Below, piece after piece: positions 5,699-5,751 of a stretch of 5,751 nt of DNA. How positions within the stretch are numbered: the first letter of the stretch is position 1; each line of letters opens with the position of its first letter. The translations under genes were made by a program, and so were the position numbers. This DNA is from a bacterium (GTDB lineage: Bacteria > Pseudomonadota > Alphaproteobacteria > Caulobacterales > Hyphomonadaceae), in NCBI GenBank assembly GCA_030824255.1, contig JAVBYB010000152.1, positions 1 through 5,751 of the forward strand. The letters run 5' to 3'. The notes beneath the pieces were generated by a model that did no database searches, was not told the origin of the DNA, and was given only the letters and a program-made list of their open reading frames with translations.

Positions 5699-5751
5699 TC
5701 ATTGCGCGGCCGCCGCCTCGAACTCCGCCATGGCGTCCGCCACGCGGTCCT
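5699..5751 (-). CDS. 3' end of a minus-strand gene (product unknown)
   Basis: Only the last 16 codons and a TGA stop (5701-5699) are inside the window. The tail reads DRVADAMAEFEAAAAQ, an alanine-rich helical end with GC-ending codons in all but one position, as in the real genes here. It would be convergent with the YceI gene, with the palindromic repeat between them. Too little is visible to name a family, and chance coding over 53 bases cannot be excluded. Confidence 0.45.
   Translation of the reverse strand, partial: DRVADAMAEFEAAAAQ

Noticed and set aside
5730..5751. Start of a plus-strand gene at the right edge (ATGGCGTCC...)
   Set aside because: There is no ribosome binding site upstream, and the opposite strand gives a plausible gene end with a stop. 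Only seven codons are visible.

Overview
The window looks like a chromosomal segment of a GC-rich alphaproteobacterium. This rests on high GC at third codon positions, on two or three promoter-like sequences resembling the Caulobacter housekeeping consensus (TTGACGS-N10-14-GCTANAWC), and on the protein families present. A Caulobacter/Hyphomonas-like lineage is my best guess, as inference only. There are no RNA genes, IS elements, CRISPR arrays or phage genes.

Layout from left to right. A CelD/BcsL-type GNAT acyltransferase gene (minus strand) runs off the left edge. Upstream of it on the same strand lie lepB (signal peptidase I), then a metallo-beta-lactamase-fold hydrolase with a C-terminal winged-helix-like tail, then three tandem genes for small exported proteins. 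The three are recognisable paralogues, each with two conserved cysteines. All six genes point leftward, so transcription runs from about 4.6 kb down to 1. Their spacing suggests at least two units: the three-paralogue operon, perhaps continuing into the hydrolase gene, and lepB with its own candidate promoter overlapping the hydrolase stop codon. A divergent promoter region (4606-4889) separates this block from a plus-strand gene for an exported YceI-family lipid-binding protein. That gene is followed by a 114-bp near-palindromic repeat element. The last 53 bases hold what looks like the 3' end of another minus-strand gene, convergent with the YceI gene.

Functional reading. lepB, the hydrolase, YceI and the GNAT are recognisable families. 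The unexplained part is the run of three secreted acidic paralogues (4605 to 2854, minus strand). I recognise no known family in them. They share a CVY motif, an AC motif about 40 residues later, a G-x2-G-x3-D-x-L block, an [ST]-D-x3-D-x6-W block (x5 in one copy) and a [KGN]-x-P motif. They are translationally coupled or nearly so. Four of the eight genes here encode proteins with Sec-type signal peptides, and the signal peptidase gene is close by, but a functional link is only inference.
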